From Patella vulgata (taxonomy: Eukaryota; Mollusca; Gastropoda; Patellidae), in assembly GCF_932274485.2 (NCBI RefSeq), contig NC_065882.2, positions 62,843,431 to 62,907,430 of the forward strand: 64,000 nt of DNA. The letters are read 5' to 3'. The notes beneath the pieces are model-generated. The model did no database searches. It was not told the origin of the DNA and saw only the letters and a program-made list of their open reading frames with translations. A program made the position numbers and the translations under genes. This document shows, piece by piece, positions 46,886-58,600 of the stretch. Each line of letters begins with the position of its first letter. Positions within the stretch are counted from its first letter, which is position 1.

Positions 46886-47905
46886 TTACGTTAACGAACT
46901 GTGCTGCTTGATTATGAATTGTTCAATAAGGCGTGATTAAATTTTTACGGGATATTGTTATTGTGTTTAATTTAATTAACTTTGTCGTGATATTTAGTCT
47001 ATAGAATCATTACTAACCTTTAAATGTCTCTTCTAACCACTGAAAATATGGTCATTGCACAGAACAAAATCTCTGGAGGGAGATTGTCGACTTGAAAATG
47101 TCATCGATACTCAGAGCTCTTTAAGTCCAATGTCAGTGATGTGAAAAGTTCAGACATATCCCGAGACTGATGTTTTAATATATTCTTTAAGGTATTACCG
47201 TTTCTCGACATCTCGTCAAAGATTTATTAATAGACTATCTCAAATCTATAAAAATCTTTTATAGCCTTTTTATTTTAAAAACACAGAACTGGAAAACATG
47301 TCTACTACTGTTAAGTGTTTATATATCAATATAGGAAATCCTTTAACAATATTTGTGCCTTTGCTTAAATCTGCATAACCACAGACAATGTTTTATTTCT
47401 GGTCATTTTATAAAAAACAGACAATATTTGTACTAAAAGCTGGATAGCCTCAGACAATGTCTATGAAATAAAAAAAAACCAAAGAAAAGGTATATATATA
47501 TATTACATACACATGTATAATGATAAAACTGATGTTAAACAAAATTACATGTTTATTGGTTGAATTATTTAATAATTCAATTGCCCATTTATCAAGTGTA
47601 TTTTCTATTAAAATGTAATTTTGAAAAAAAAAAGGACTAAATTACCCCATTCATTATGTGCCATTACAGTATGTACAGCGCTGCAACCGCTAACGGATCT
47701 GTTCAATTCATTTGATATTTTTAACGGTTACAATGACGTTTAATTTGTCAATGGGGACCAAAGTATTGCAAAAGAAAAAGTAACCGACAAGGAAAGATAT
47801 GTTATATATATATATGCACATTGTACACACCAGATCAAAAATTTAAATGTTTCATAAAGAAATTGACAAAATTATACATGTGTTCTTTTGACAGGAACGG
47901 CCATG

Positions 47906-48145
47906 CTATTTACCGATAAGAGCATTTTTGTCTGTAGTGCCTAAAGTATCAGTCACTTTTTGCAATACCTCGGGCGATATTGACGAAATAGCGCTCCTGT
48001 CGGTGATTACTAGGACCCCTGTGTTTGTATCTTGTTCTCGTGTTTTTGCTGTACTGTATATTAAAACGATAAATACAAAAGAACAACAAGAATGATGCCG
48101 TAGAAGTAAGGTTGTAATTAATCTGTGGATTTTAATACTGTCCAA
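47906..48145 (-). other. Open frame with acceptor-like start
   Basis: The minus-strand frame has a hydrophobic first third and then a polar, protein-like tail containing TREQDTNTGVLVITDRSA and SPEVLQKVTDTLG before a stop. The polar part follows a pyrimidine-rich stretch ending TTTAATATACAG, which could be a splice acceptor around 48059. It may be a terminal exon of a nested gene, or chance. No family is recognised. Confidence 0.2.
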
Positions 48146-49337
48146 TAGTTTATGCTAATGTTACAATTTGTGTTATTGAGTTGTAGAGTTATCGTACTGT
48201 TGTTTATCCTCCCCGCTAGCAATATCGTGTCTACTACAAATAGATTCTTAAATAAATCTTTTACATTCTTACAACATCTTGCAATATAAATATAATTAAA
48301 ATAACAGCATGGGTTTCTAATTTAGAATTGTATTTTCTGTTTAATTCTTTGCCCTCGTAGGTGTAGTTAAAATGCACTCTTCTGCCAAATCAATAATGTT
48401 TCAGAATATAATCACAAGAAAAGCAACACATCGCTGAAATACTTCCTTCCGTATTATAGACATTTTGTAGCTGAAGGCCAAGCCACTCCAAATTGTGTTA
48501 AATCATCGCAAAACACCTGGCTGACCGGGCCCCAGCTTACAAATCGAGCAAACGTGCCTCGGGATATGACTATAGTCGGTAAATATTCACAAAATGGTAA
48601 AATTGCGTTTTGATAGATTCGCCGCAACGGCTACCGTCGTTGACAAACCGGTTTACAATTTAACGTTAAAATATATACCGGGTTTATTGTACGTATATTT
48701 ATTAAACACAATCGTCTAGTACATCGTTGCGTGGGTTAGTCAGTCGCCGAGTTCGTCACTGAAAAGACCTTTCACGTTTTATAATGTTGGTTGTCCCGAC
48801 GCCCATGGTTCTATAAGTATGCCGTCAACCGCAGTCAATATGCTGACAAACATGGTTCTGTAAAGGCCCAGTATGTGCTTTTAATGATTTTCTTTAGATC
48901 TGAACGGATCTCTTAGGATAAAATTCGAATTTTATTTTCTATTCAGCTTGTCTGGGGATTTTCTTCCATCTTTACTTTGCTCATTTTACAGTCGGTAAAA
49001 TAGTCATTAAAGTATGATCAATGATGTTTGGTTTTTCTGTGAGCCGGAATTAATGAATCTCCTCACGAAATCCGATATACACTAATAGAAACTCAATTTT
49101 AATTCCAAAAGCAAAGCAACCATTTAGACCATTGTTATTTTTTGCGTGAAATCGGTTTATTTATCAAGTATTCCATTTGCGTTTCTTTTTTCTTTCCTTG
49201 GAGAATAAGAGATTACAGTGTTCTTATACTTATAATGATACTGTTGGAAAATAAACCGGTGGAGCTTGTTTTTCAACAATGCAAAAAAGACAAGCTTCCG
49301 ATGGGATATCATCAGTTTTTTTTATATATATGTGTAG

Positions 49338-49502
49338 CTGTTGAGAGTGGATCCTCGTGGGATAACAACAGAAAGCGATGTACAAGTGCATGATGATTAT
49401 GATGGTGGTGGAGATAGGTTCGATTTGGATCAATACTCATTGAAATGCAAAGTTCTATTATGTAATAAGAGACATAAGATATTTGATTATAATGATAGTT
49501 AG
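49338..49502 (+). other. Open frame behind a splice-acceptor-like site
   Basis: After TTTTTTTTATATATATGTGTAG the frame stays open for 54 codons to a TAG. The peptide contains LLRVDPRGITTESDVQV, an acidic Gly-rich run, and FDLDQYSLKCKVLLCNK. The C-x-V-x-x-C pattern is weakly reminiscent of the end of a ZP domain, but I cannot claim the family. No clear GT donor follows. Confidence 0.2.
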
Positions 49503-49726
49503 TTCTAGGTATCAAGCCCCGCAACCCACATCCCGTCACCAAAATGCACACTCAGAACCTACGAGAATTCTAACGTTGCCAATGATATTTTAGACTGTGG
49601 ATATGCAATATAAAAGAAGCTGACTAACGTACGTGTTTACTTCACCATCATTACATTTCTTGTGACTGCTTAGCGATCGCTGTGGTCAAATTATCTTTTA
49701 GGTCCGGTCTGCGTACTCTCTTTGAA

Positions 49727-49790
49727 ACTGGGGCCACGGTATCTCAGTGAGTAAGACGTTGGCTCGCCAACCTGGAGGTCCTTTGTTGGA
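49727..49790 (+). mobile_element. SINE family A, head-only fragment
   Basis: GGGGCCACGGTATCTCAGTGAG, TAAGACGTTGGCTCGCC and CCTGGAGGTCC: only the tRNA-like head. The sequence then changes. Confidence 0.8.
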
Positions 49791-49900
49791 ACTGAAATTA
49801 ATATCAATCGAATCTGGAAGCACGAAAAATATCACGCCCTTGTTCTGACATTGAAATACATAAATCCATCGGTTCTCCAGATCGGGGGGGGGGGGGGGGG

Positions 49901-50151
49901 AGATGGCTGAATGGTTAGCGTGCGCGCGCTGTATCATAAATTCTGTCATTGAGTCGACTGGCGTGGTTTCGAATCCCCGGTTGTACGTGGCAAGGAGTAG
50001 GGTCGCCTGTCCAACCTCGTGGGTTTTCTCCGGGGCCCCCGGTTTCCCCCCACTGCTAAAGACCCCTACGCGCAAGCGAATTATGTAAATAAAACTAAAC
50101 CATATGTTAGTCCCGAAATGACCTAGTTTGTGTCGAGTGGACGTTAAACCC

Positions 50152-50202
<51 letters not shown>
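49901..50202 (+). mobile_element. SINE family B, full length, with (TC)24 tail
   Basis: A run of 17 G (49884-49900) directly precedes the head AGATGGCTGAATGGTTAGC. The B-box-like GGTTTCGAATCCCC, the CGAAATGACCTAGTTTGTGT block and GTGGACGTTAAACCCC follow, then (TC)24 at 50155-50202. CCAGATC before the G run and CCAAGATC after the tail may be a worn target-site duplication. Confidence 0.94.
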
Positions 50203-50204
<2 letters not shown>

Positions 50205-51000
50205 AGATCAGTTACTAGATGCATGTATGGTTGAAATTTCGGTAAGGTTTCAATAAACGTTGAATACTGATTGAGGAGAATTATGAAAAATACCTGCCAA
50301 CATGCGTTGAGAAATCTGCTGTGAAAGAGATATGTTTGCTGCTGTGACTGGCATTTGAAATATGGTATTGTTATATGATAAATGACGGTGTGATGTTAAA
50401 CTGATCGACTATCGACAATGATTCTTAAACTATATTCCTGTAGGTTCCGTTGGTTTCCGGGATGTTAGGAACAAAGTTCTCGATGAGAGAGACTGAAGTA
50501 ACGGACTAGAGGCATTTTAGCAAAGCTTATACCTCAACGGACGAATGTACACGAAAGAATAGTTCAGTGCAATATCGTATATTTGTCTTTGCCACTTTAG
50601 TGTTTGCTGTAAATTGGTTGGATATCGACTTTCAATAACGAAAAGAGCAAGACGAAGATATGCATTTAATGAGCATACAGTCTGATTCATTTCCTTATTC
50701 TTTCAAATATGACCCACTATGTATGTAAATAGAGATATATGCTGAATCCATGTTCGAATATTGCACATAGTGGCGACTGCAACGATTCTTTATGTAAACA
50801 CACTTAAAGAATTCGGATTCCACTGCATGAGAACCTAGCTGGCAAACACTATTCACAATCACAAATATATTAAACTTCAATCAGATGAAAAGAGTACCGC
50901 TTACTGTCAAAGATTTACAATTTAATCTCGACTAGTGAGACGCGGAAAGCAATAACTGTCTTTACGTATCCACTGCATTAGTTAAATGAAAATATAGCTG

Positions 51001-51003
<3 letters not shown>
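50203..51003. other. Intron stretch, nothing recognised
   Basis: No repeat or gene was recognised. Confidence 0.55.
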
Positions 51004-51043
<40 letters not shown>

Positions 51044-51121
51044 CACGCTACTTGACTCAATGACAGACCTTATGATTATGATACAGCGCACACGCGCTAA
51101 CCATTCGGCCATCCAACCCCC
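51004..51121 (-). mobile_element. SINE family B with large internal deletion
   Basis: (GA)17 at 51004-51037 is the tail in reverse. Only ATTTAAC separates it from the head region (GACTCAATGACAGACC, CTAACCATTCGGCCATCC). About 150 bp of the body is missing. Confidence 0.88.
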
Positions 51122-51744
51122 GTTGTAGAATAAAGTGGTGTAGTATTGAAATACTGCGAATTTTAAACGATACTAAACAAGCGGGGATGGGGTCGGGCTA
51201 AGAACTAAATTTAAAGTTGGTCTCATAGATTTCGACATTCTACGACAGCAGTATCGTATACTGGCATATCAAGAAATTATGGTATAATAATCAAGTCAAA
51301 TTATCCTACTGTTGTGTAAGAATATTGCATATTTTTGCAGATGTGGCAATCTGTACCACACCAGCTCTATCAGATTCCTCCGTTATAATGCCTCTAGAGG
51401 GTATACTTACTTCGCACATCTTCAATAACAGACATGTAGCAGAAGAAGTTAAAATCATAATAACTGTGTGTGTTTTTGATGGACTAGATATTTCAAACCT
51501 GTTTTAATACTTATCTGTTCATAGTATACGGGAATTCGCGGTTTTCTGAATATCACACAAGCGTTAAATAGAAATTATATAAATCAACCGATTAATATCG
51601 ATGATGATCTTTAGGCCTGATAATAGTAAATAAATTATATAATGTAGCATTCCATGTGTTATCGTATCGAGTATCCTTATCGATGCCACGTATTAAAGAC
51701 CTATAGCAACGTATCAGTATTTTCGTTATAATCTACATTGATGA
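51122..51744. other. Intron stretch, nothing recognised
   Basis: No repeat or gene was recognised. The open frame at 51325-51507 has no family. Confidence 0.5.
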
Positions 51745-52013
51745 ATAAATGAAATAGGTTTTAGCATCCTACTTGTCTACACCTAACGGGCCAATGAAGA
51801 CATTGTAGTATGAGGGGCAATTGAATTCCCATTATTAGTGTCAAGGGGTCTTTTACGTTAGACACTGCCCTTGCCAGATCCCCCTTCCTGTATCACTCAC
51901 AAGAAAGAACCACGCCGGGAAGTTCAGAGGAAATTTCAAGGCTAACACCAGAATGAAACCCGGGACCTCCAGGTTATCGAGTCAGCTCATTCCCCAAGCC
52001 ACCGCGTCTCCCA
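51745..52013 (-). mobile_element. SINE family A, minus strand, diverged
   Basis: AAATAGGTTTTAGCATCCTAC, then GGGCCAATGAAGAC, GCCCTTGCCAGATCCCC and CAAGCCACCGCGTCTCCC. The middle is shortened. Confidence 0.85.
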
Positions 52014-52610
52014 ATATACATTCATTCTCCAAGTATAATCAGGTAAAATACATAATAAAAGCTCAAACACAATCCCTCTTTTTTATATAAATCACTTCTC
52101 GTTTCCTTGTAGTCAGTGAGCAATCATTAATTCCAGAGTAATTTCTAATTAAAACAGATGCTACATGGAAAACCAGTAATAAATGAAGGCATGTTATTAA
52201 GAGTATTTTTCTTCTACAATGGTTTTAACAATTCTAATAAAGCCGGTGATCTGGTGGAATGTGAGTCACGGGAAAATCGTTTAAGAAACTTGTTAGTTTG
52301 TTTGGGCGGTATAAGACTTGATCATTAATCAATATCTTTACTCATTAACAAACAGTTGCTCCCTTGGCCAGATATAACTTTTCAGTTGTTTCCACAAAAT
52401 CCATTCAATTGCTTCTATAAAAACAATTACTGTTATTTCAATGAGTGGGGGAATTTTCAACCAAATTCTCTAGGTTCGCGGTATTTCATAAACACCAAGA
52501 GTATTTCTATTTCGATTGGATACATTAATATTGTGATTTTATTGCCGCTTACAAGAGCAAATTTGTTCCGGATAGAGTTCAGATTCTCTTCATTTACATT
52601 GGTTAGTTAC

Positions 52611-52922
52611 ATGGAGGACCGTGGTGGCTCATCGAGAAGACGCTGGCTCACTACAACCTGAAGGATTAAAGTTTCTTATCCTGGTGTTGGCTGAGACAGT
52701 TCTCTGAAATATTCCAGCGTGGTTTCCCCTTGTCAGTATTGCAGGGCTGATGGTCTGGTAATAACATCATCTTATCGCCATGAAAGTACGACGAAAACGA
52801 AGATTCCGTGGAGACGTTGGTGTGCACGGAACATAACCCTTGATGGTCGGAATTATATTGCTGTCCAATAAAATTTCCCCGCATAGCACAGTGCATGACG
52901 TATTCATTCATTGGTTTCATTT
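52611..52922 (+). mobile_element. SINE family A, diverged
   Basis: GGACCGTGGTGGCTCATCGAG head, CCCCTTGTCAGTATTGCAGGG, and GCATAGCACAGTGCATGACGTA. The GACGTTAAAC tail is lost and only ATTTC-like sequence follows. Confidence 0.8.
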
Positions 52923-53249
52923 CCGATAATACATTGGAACATAAATATATTTATATACGTAACAACCACTTCAACTTAATACATACTTAGCGTAAAATCA
53001 ACATTAAAAAAACAACACTTGCCACAAACATGCCTGTGAAATGATAATCGAACAACATATTATTTGTATTATGTTATTACAAGGTATTACCAGTAGATGA
53101 AGTGTAGATAATGATTGATATATGACAGTAAGTTCGCCATCCATCAATCATATTACTTCCTCTGGCAGTCATTCCCTATTATTATACTTAATATTACAAC
53201 ATATATAGAGAATCAGTGAATACGATGTTACATTCCTACAGTTAAACGT
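52923..53249. other. Intron stretch, nothing recognised
   Basis: AT-rich, no feature recognised. Confidence 0.55.
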
Positions 53250-53470
53250 GAGGCATCGCCTCGGACCATTTGTCCGTTCGTCGATAATACTTTCTTGTGA
53301 ACACTCTACAGTTTACATTTGTATCCGACAATTTTGAAAATTATATATTGTTTTGATTGGGGAGGCGAATGTGCCAGTTGAATATCAACATTTTCCCATA
53401 ATAGCTTCTAGAGTTATGGCCTTTGTTTCCCTTTGTAGAATCTTGCTAACACTGACGAGTTATAGTCCTC
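53250..53470 (+). repeat. Second copy of the CTTGTTAACAC repeat family
   Basis: TTCTTGTGAACACTCTACAG (about 53291), CTTCTAGAGTTATGGCC and ATCTTGCTAACACTGACG (about 53441) correspond to TTCTTGTTAACACTCCACAG, TTATGCCCCTTG and ATCTTGTTAACACTACAGG near 14 kb. Confidence 0.6.
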
Positions 53471-54829
53471 GGTTGATTGAAAAGAACATCACGATAATAT
53501 AAGAAAAGAATAGACATCGGACAAGTTATGTGGACTATTCCAACGACTTTATTATTTTTCGAATGTTAGAGGCCCGACAACCTATTTTGCTCCATCAATG
53601 CAGTACATCTGAATTTATCTGTAATTCAAAGCACACATTATTATAAACTATAAGAATTGTCGACTTGATGTGATTCACAATACAATTACATGTAATACCG
53701 GGATTTCCCCGGTTACACCCCCCCCCCTCCCACACACACACAAACATGCCTACTTTTTCTAAGACATTTTGAATTACATCGTAATTCATAATTAAAGTTG
53801 AAAATAAGCTGTCATGTAATACCATCGCCAAAAGCGTTATTCTTATGGGTAATATATAATTTTGAGAAATCAAAAGCAGTAATTATTTTATTTTAGGTTG
53901 ATCTCTAATTTCTCCTATAATTTTCACCAATGGGTTGTCTCTTTAAGTGTAATACCATAAATCATTAATAACCAGTAAGACGATCCAATTGACTTAGAGG
54001 TCAAACTTGGCCTTCGACAACTGTTCCTGATATATTAACTGATTGAAGAAGATCGAATAGAATACAATGAGTAAGAACAACACTTACTCATTAATTAGAA
54101 CAGAACAGAACACTAATGCCTCATCTAATACCGAACCACTTTATTATTTCACACAAAGCATTACCGAGAACCATACAAGGGGCATATGCATCAAAAGACG
54201 CCATTGCAGCAAACTCTGATAGAGATTTGTCAGTGTAAGTATTCAGCTTAAAGTCATCAATCCAGACCCGGTTCAATTAAACAAGGACCATATTATTAAA
54301 TGCGAACTATGGATTTATCATCAATAACGACAGTCTAAACACGATGTTAAATCGTTGCTTTGTCCCATTTTTTAAAACACCGTATAAATTCCATCCATCC
54401 TATCTTTATCAGTTCCTTTTTAATTTAATTTTAATCTAAGAATGTTATAATATTCTAACATTCTCAAATGCAAATCCCTCATTGCATTATTCCAGTAATG
54501 GCAACCGCAGATATAGAGATGCACATAACCTTGAGCTCAGTTGTTAAGGAGAAAATTGTCTAATTTGAGAGTGTCTGGTAGAATATGTGCAACAACGAAT
54601 GCTGTGATCTGGAACACAGCAACTACTCATACAAGTCTGAGATTAAGTGCCTTTAACAATTCAATTCCTGCAAGTCTGTAAAATAAAATTCTCCAGGGCA
54701 AACAGCGTACCAATTTGCATCAATAATATGGCGATAGTTGCTAAAAAAATTTGTGAAGTTTCGATCAATAGATGTTTTTTTGTAGAGTTGTAATCGCCAA
54801 GAGATGATGAGAGAGTACTCACTCGGGGC
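53471..54829. other. Intron stretch, nothing recognised
   Basis: Contains a C-rich/CA patch at about 53717-53743. No gene was recognised. Confidence 0.5.
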
Positions 54830-54837
54830 TATAAAAG
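54830..54837 (+). promoter_or_regulatory. Consensus TATA box in a GC-richer patch
   Basis: TATAAAAG sits in GGGGCTATAAAAGCCGG, a consensus TATA element with GC flanks, followed by CCGACGAGAACAGCGG where initiation (about 54860) would fall. No long open frame follows on this strand, so any product would be non-coding or spliced. It lies 7.4 kb upstream of Ig exon 2. Confidence 0.3.
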
Positions 54838-55391
54838 CCGGATTGCTTACCGACGAGAACAGCGGAATAACACGGCTATTATTTAACTAAACATAGGTTG
54901 TGTAGACGCGACAATTAATTAAGGAAACGTTAAAAATAACCTAAAACTCAAAACACATACAAGGATTATTGTATAGTGTGTATAAATGGATCAAGTTATT
55001 CAAGAATAACCCTAACCCTTGCGATTGGCTGAAACTAGTCCGACATGTTTGATGTATCATAATCTGTCAATTTATATTTGGTCATAATGACAGTCCACAG
55101 ACCTCTACAGAGGTGTGTATCAAATTATACATAAATGTTTCGTGGAATTCCCCTTGTAAAATTAGGAAATAATTTCAACATGAACTTAATCGTAATATTT
55201 GAAATGTTGAGACATAACAGTCAATAATTCACCTTCAAGGGTTTATATTATTGTTTTATCATATAATAAAACAATTATGGGCATTGGATGCGACTGGACA
55301 AAGTTTAACGGGATAGTCTTGTTCCAGAACAATATGAAGATTTTGCACTCAAGGGCATGTCAGGGGTATTCAGAAATTTAAGATCTGGCCA
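54838..55391. other. Intron stretch, nothing firm
   Basis: Contains two telomere-like units (ACCCTAACCC, about 55009-55018) and GCGATTGGCTGA (inverted CCAAT) just after. No gene was recognised. Confidence 0.45.
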
Positions 55392-55505
55392 ATTTCCATA
55401 CATCTATATCTACTAAACCCCAACTCATGGGTTTCACGATGACCTCCGATTTCCATACATCTATATCTACTAAACCCCGACTCATGGGTTTCACGATGAC
55501 CTCCG
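55392..55505. repeat. Tandem duplication, 2 x 57 bp
   Basis: Units 55392-55448 and 55449-55505 differ at one base by eye (CCCCAACTC against CCCCGACTC). The unit end (ACTCATGGGTTTCACGATG) resembles the CTCGTGGGTTTTCTCCGG part of family B, so part of a SINE appears to be included in the duplicated unit. Confidence 0.93.
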
Positions 55506-55612
55506 ATTCCCTCCTACTACTAAAGACCCAACCGAATTTTTGCAATAAAATTGTACCTATGTTGGTCCCGCGATGACTTGGTTTATGTCGAGTGGACATT
55601 AAACCCGAATTA
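55506..55612 (+). mobile_element. SINE family B, 3' half
   Basis: CCCTCCTACTACTAAAGACCC, GTTGGTCCCGCGATGACTTG and GTCGAGTGGACATTAAACCC, ending at TCTCTT. It continues directly from the duplicated 57-bp units. Confidence 0.88.
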
Positions 55613-58600
55613 TCTCTTAAAGCATGTATTATGATGGAAATGCACATGGGGTTACCGTGAGTATGTTTTTCAGAAATAATCTATTTTACATTTATAAAAA
55701 TAATTCATAGCTATTACTATATATATAATATATTATTTGTAGGAAAATTTTTCTTAACCAAAGGTCAAAGCAGGCGAAACTATTTCATTTAGGTGTTTAC
55801 CAAATTCTACTGTCATTAAAGAAGAAGTTTATAGTGTACTGTATTGAATGTTTCTGTTTTAACTCATAACTCGGATACTTAGTTTAAAAAAAAACCCTCT
55901 TATATAACCATCCTTGTGAGAATATTGATTGGAACGATTAGGATATCTAAGTGTAGAACTTATTCAATTAAAGGCAATAGTAGTGTTTATTACCTCTTAA
56001 AGGGTTTATGTTGATTAAACATATGTATTCAATTAATAATACACACGTTATGCTACACTCCCGTATTTTTACTGCCCTTGATAACTAGTTTTTGTCAAAG
56101 TTGCAATAAGCCTCACTCACGTGCTAATTTAGGATATTCTCTTTGAAGTATATATTACTGTGCCCGAATGAAAACTCTTGAAACTAATTGAGCAAATTTT
56201 TCGATTAGTTGAATTCCTCAATTTATAAGTAATTCAAAGACTTGGCGTGTCGGCGGAATGATTTTATTGCAACTCTAACCAATGTGGTTTTTGATTGACG
56301 TTATTTGTTTTGAGTCAAACAAATTTCGAGAAAATCTAATATATTTCCATATTGCTTGATAAATAATGTAATTGTAAGTGTGTGAACATAACAGGGTGTG
56401 ATTTCACTTTCTATAGCACTCCAAAGAAATGTGAATAAAGCTTCAGGTAGTTTGTGAATAGATGGTTCGTCGTATGAATAATTTGGTTGTGTGGTGTTGT
56501 ACCCGACGAATGCAGCAATTGTCTGAATAGCATGAGATACTCTAAAAGTGTCTGCTAACGTGTCTTGAACACGAGATTCGTCACCATGTTTATGTTAATG
56601 AGTTTGTAAAATAAAGAACGAGCGAGACGTATATGTTGGGGTATTTGTGTGTAGAGTCATCCCAGAATCATGTTTTCGAATAAACTTCAAGTCATTCACG
56701 GAAGCAAATATTCCCAATGATAGAAATCACTCTGAATAAATATTGTAATATGTTTTGTTCGATGTCCATGGAGATTTCTCAAAACTCGATTATTCTGGTA
56801 TAAATGTCAAACATAATTCCACTGGGTTTTCTTAAGGCTTGCTGTTCCTGTTTTTCAACCAAAATATATGTATTTTAGCGTTTGGATCATAATGACTTCT
56901 TGGTCATTTTTAATGGCTGCATAATCGAACCTCTGGCGCTAACCCTGGCATTTTATTGGTCCACGGCCAAAAATGCGATGGCTGATAATAAAAGACAGGG
57001 GAACTCTTTACACCAGCCGCTTTTATAAATGATTACCCTGATTTTGCTCTTGTTAAAATACCCACACCCCATTCCCCCACAACTCTCTCTCTCCCGGTGC
57101 TACCTGGTCACCAGACATTTATATAACAATGTAAGTCCTTAAAGCAATCATTGTTTTCTTCAGAACACACGAGTATTTGAATGTAAGAGCAACGTCAATA
57201 AACAAGCGACCATGGTCATTTAACTCGAGTTAGATTAAAGACCACTCGATATATTGACTCGGCGACGGTTAAAGTCACGGAAATGAAAAACTGCTCTTCT
57301 TCACGCGTCTCTAGCCGATGTTGGCTTTGATTTAAACGCGAAAAATTGATTTCTGGTAATTACTAACTAAATTTGGATTTCGGGGTCGGGGAATTTGAAA
57401 TCGTGTTGATGCTTACTAGATAAACATTTGTTTTTATAATAAGAGCGAACAATATTCGACCAAGTGTGAAATGGACTCATCTTGAGGATAATCTAACGGA
57501 ATTGTTGTTTTTCCAGACTCGGTGATAGAAAATACATCGCCCCTTTTGCAGATAGACGCTAGTGTAGAAAGAAAATTATATAATTTACAGGCAAAGCGTC
57601 TCTGGTTTTCTATTGAACTTTTCAATCATTTGTCGTTTTTGTGTCAGATTACATCTCTAAAAATGTTTCAGATGCTAACCCCGTGATTTTGTTAACGCTA
57701 CATTTTTTAAAGACGGTCAATAAAAGTGAATCAAATGTAATACATTAGATGTTTTTATACCATGGATGTCATCTTCTGTAGACATTCTAATACATCAGTA
57801 TAAATAGAATAGTTGCTGATCAAGTTTTTAAGGTTTCCCGCGACTATGTCTTCTCCGTGTTTTACATAAGTATATATCTCATCTCAAAAAAGAGAACTGA
57901 ATAGGATGCCCTTTCGATTTGTGGAATGATGATTAAATTTACGATTCGAATGACTAAATCGAAGCTGGTTTGGGTTTATTTATTAATAATTTTACTTTAA
58001 GTTTTGGCTCACTATGACGAACGTGAAACATGACTTTATCTGCATGACGACAAAGTTTCAGAAAGGACAGATGTCATCTAGCAAAATATATCAAGATATC
58101 AAATCCAATAATATCGACATTTTTTGTTTAACCCGAATCAACTTATGTTAACGTGCCATGATTTCTAAATTACTGACTAGCTTTGGATTGAAAATTATAG
58201 TACAATATATATTGACGATGTCGGAAAACCTAACAATACATTAGATTTAATTGTGCACCTGTAAAAACAAAATATCAATATTCGCATAAAGTCGATATTT
58301 AAATAGTCTCAACTCAAAGTTATTCACATTTAATAATAATGATATTGTATTTTAATATCGCGCTGGTTCCATCCACGAATGCATGCTCAAAGCGCAAAGT
58401 TAGAAGACTGTTGGCAATTGTTGATGGGGTATATATATTTTACGCAAACAACAAGAATCAAGCAAATCGACATTTATCTCTATGGCCAGAGGGAAACAAC
58501 TGAATGTCTATCATAACAGCATTGTTTTGCTGCTTCAGGAAATATTGTCACACTGTATTTTTGTAATTAATGTTGTGTAGAAAATGTATGTCCAAAAAAA

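Larger units (their letters stand above)
46899..49726. other. Intron stretch with two exon-like frames
   Basis: Candidate frames at 47906-48145 and 49338-49502 are listed separately. A patch at about 48520-48830 is richer in CpG and lacks any known repeat; it contains GTCAACCGCAGTC (RUNX-like) and could be regulatory. Nothing firmer is visible. Confidence 0.4.

Noticed and set aside
55009-55018. Telomere-like ACCCTAACCC
   Set aside because: Only about two units; too short to be an interstitial telomere array.
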